NCBI GenBank assembly: GCA_035623615.1
Contig: DASPTB010000182.1
Location: forward strand, 1 to 6,989
Reading direction: 5' to 3'
Length of the DNA stretch: 6,989 bases
Origin: DASPTB01 sp035623615
Lineage (GTDB): Bacteria > Actinomycetota > UBA4738
Shown: positions 6,135 to 6,989 of the stretch, piece after piece
Layout: each line of letters begins with the position of its first letter
Position numbering within the stretch: the stretch's first letter is position 1
Translations under genes and position numbers: made by a program
Notes under the pieces: model-generated
What the model was told of the DNA's origin: nothing
What the model saw: the letters and a program-made list of their open reading frames with translations, nothing else
Database searches by the model: none

Positions 6135-6152
6135 CCGCGCGCCGCCGAGCCG
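6135..6152. other. Short convergent intergenic gap without recognisable terminator
   Basis: Eighteen GC-rich bases separate the stops of the regulator gene and the oppositely oriented fumarase gene. A small inverted repeat, CGGCG-AA-CGCCG, at 6118-6129 lies just before the regulator stop. Its loop is too tight for a full stem and no T-run follows on either strand. Termination here is probably factor-dependent or lies inside the opposing gene. Confidence 0.5.
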
Positions 6153-6989
6153 TCAGATCACGCGGACGCCCGTGCGGTGGGCGTGACATTCGATGTTCAC
6201 GGCCACCGGCAGCGACGCGATGTGCGTCGGGAGCGTCTCGACGTGGACGGCCAGTACTGTTTGCGTGCCCCCGAGGGCCTCGGGGCCAAGCCCGAGCGCG
6301 TTGCACTTCTCGTACAGCTCGGCCTCCAGCTCGGCGATCGCCGGATCCTCCGACGGTTGCCCCACCTTGCGCATGAGCGCGCGCTTGGCCAGCACCGCCG
6401 ACATCTCGAAGTTCCCGCCCACGCCCACGCCGATGATGCCCGGCGGGCACGCGTTCGGACCGGATTCGGCGACCGAGCGCAGCACGAACGCCTTGACGCC
6501 CTCCAGCCCGTCGGCCGGCTTCAGCATGGTGTGCTTGCCCATGTTCTCGCTGCCGGCCCCTTTGGCATCGATCTGGATCCGGACCTGGTCACCGGGAACG
6601 ATCCGCGTGTGCACGAACGCCGGCGTGTTGTCTCCGGTGTTCCTCCGGTCGAACAGCGGATCCCGGACGATCGACCCGCGCAGGTAGCCGTCCGAATACC
6701 CGCTCGCGACCCCGCGGTCGATCGCCTCGTACAGGTCGCCCCCGCTGACGTGCACGTCCTGCCCGATGTCGACGAACACCACCGTGTACCCGGTGTCCTG
6801 GCAGTACGGGTACTCGCCCTCCGCGGCGATCTCCTGGTTCTTCAGCAACTGATCGAGGATCTGGCGGCCGAGCGGAGACTCCTCGCGCTCCCGGGCGCGC
6901 TTCATCAGCTCGACCATCTCGGGAGGCACCCGGTAGCAGATCTCCATGCACAGCTCGCGGACGACCCGCTGCACCTCTTCAGCGGGAAC
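6153..6989 (-). CDS. Class I fumarate hydratase / L(+)-tartrate dehydratase alpha subunit (Fe-S dependent), 5' end missing
   Basis: Catalytic Fe-S part of a class I fumarase (FumA N-terminal/TtdA family), which interconverts fumarate and malate in the cytoplasm, or dehydrates tartrate in the related enzymes. The frame is open to the window edge (bases 6989 down to 6975 read VPAEE), so GTG 6974 is internal and about ten residues are likely missing. Counting from codon 6974, the three [4Fe-4S] ligand cysteines are visible: Cys58 in YCQDTGY, Cys176 in NACPP and Cys263 in ECHAHR. Other signatures are RDPLFDRRNTGDNTPA (104-119), GAGSENMGKHTMLKPADG (139-156) and GVGVGGNFE (182-190). The C-terminus looks complete. 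Two-subunit enzymes need a beta subunit, and none follows, since the convergent regulator gene ends 18 nt downstream; it must lie upstream outside the window, or elsewhere. Fumarase versus tartrate dehydratase cannot be settled from alpha alone. Nothing links this gene to the oxyanion operon. Confidence 0.9.
   Translation of the reverse strand, partial: VPAEEVQRVVRELCMEICYRVPPEMVELMKRAREREESPLGRQILDQLLKNQEIAAEGEYPYCQDTGYTVVFVDIGQDVHVSGGDLYEAIDRGVASGYSDGYLRGSIVRDPLFDRRNTGDNTPAFVHTRIVPGDQVRIQIDAKGAGSENMGKHTMLKPADGLEGVKAFVLRSVAESGPNACPPGIIGVGVGGNFEMSAVLAKRALMRKVGQPSEDPAIAELEAELYEKCNALGLGPEALGGTQTVLAVHVETLPTHIASLPVAVNIECHAHRTGVRVI

Overview
The window is a high-GC stretch with GTG starts, stop/start overlaps and long Arg/Pro-rich shadow frames on the opposite strand. 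The style, together with a MerR-type HTH fused to a Mop (TOBE) domain and Ig-like repeats on secreted proteins, fits an actinobacterium, perhaps an uncultured Thermoleophilia-like lineage. This is inferred from gene style and not from a marker gene.

Layout. Bases 1-6134 hold one dense plus-strand operon of eight genes that begins before the window. In order: (1) a tungstate-type (TupA family) substrate-binding protein with an added Ig-like C-terminal region, lacking its first codons; (2) a secreted, C-terminally membrane-anchored PKD-domain protein whose start lies inside the tupA end; (3) a MotA/TolQ/ExbB-family proton-channel subunit; (4) a small single-span membrane protein resembling DUF2149; (5) a TupB-type permease; (6) a TupC-type ATPase with a TOBE-like tail; (7) a 69-residue free molbindin (Mop); (8) a MerR-HTH plus Mop regulator. 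Five of the seven junctions overlap, and the other two are separated by 10 nt and 1 nt. Bases 6153-6989 hold a convergent minus-strand gene for the alpha (Fe-S) part of a class I fumarase/tartrate dehydratase, lacking its first few codons. No gap exceeds 18 nt.

Working together. Genes 1, 5 and 6 form a complete ABC importer for tungstate (or molybdate). Genes 7 and 8 bind the same class of oxyanion in the cytoplasm, 7 as a store or buffer and 8 as a probable feedback regulator.

The notable point is that genes 2-4, an extracytoplasmic PKD protein with an ExbB-like and an ExbD-like membrane pair, sit between the binding protein and its permease. That makes a proton-motive-force-driven partner of an oxyanion ABC importer a reasonable hypothesis. 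The operon promoter and the start of tupA are outside the window. I saw no tRNA, rRNA, CRISPR array, insertion sequence or convincing factor-independent terminator.
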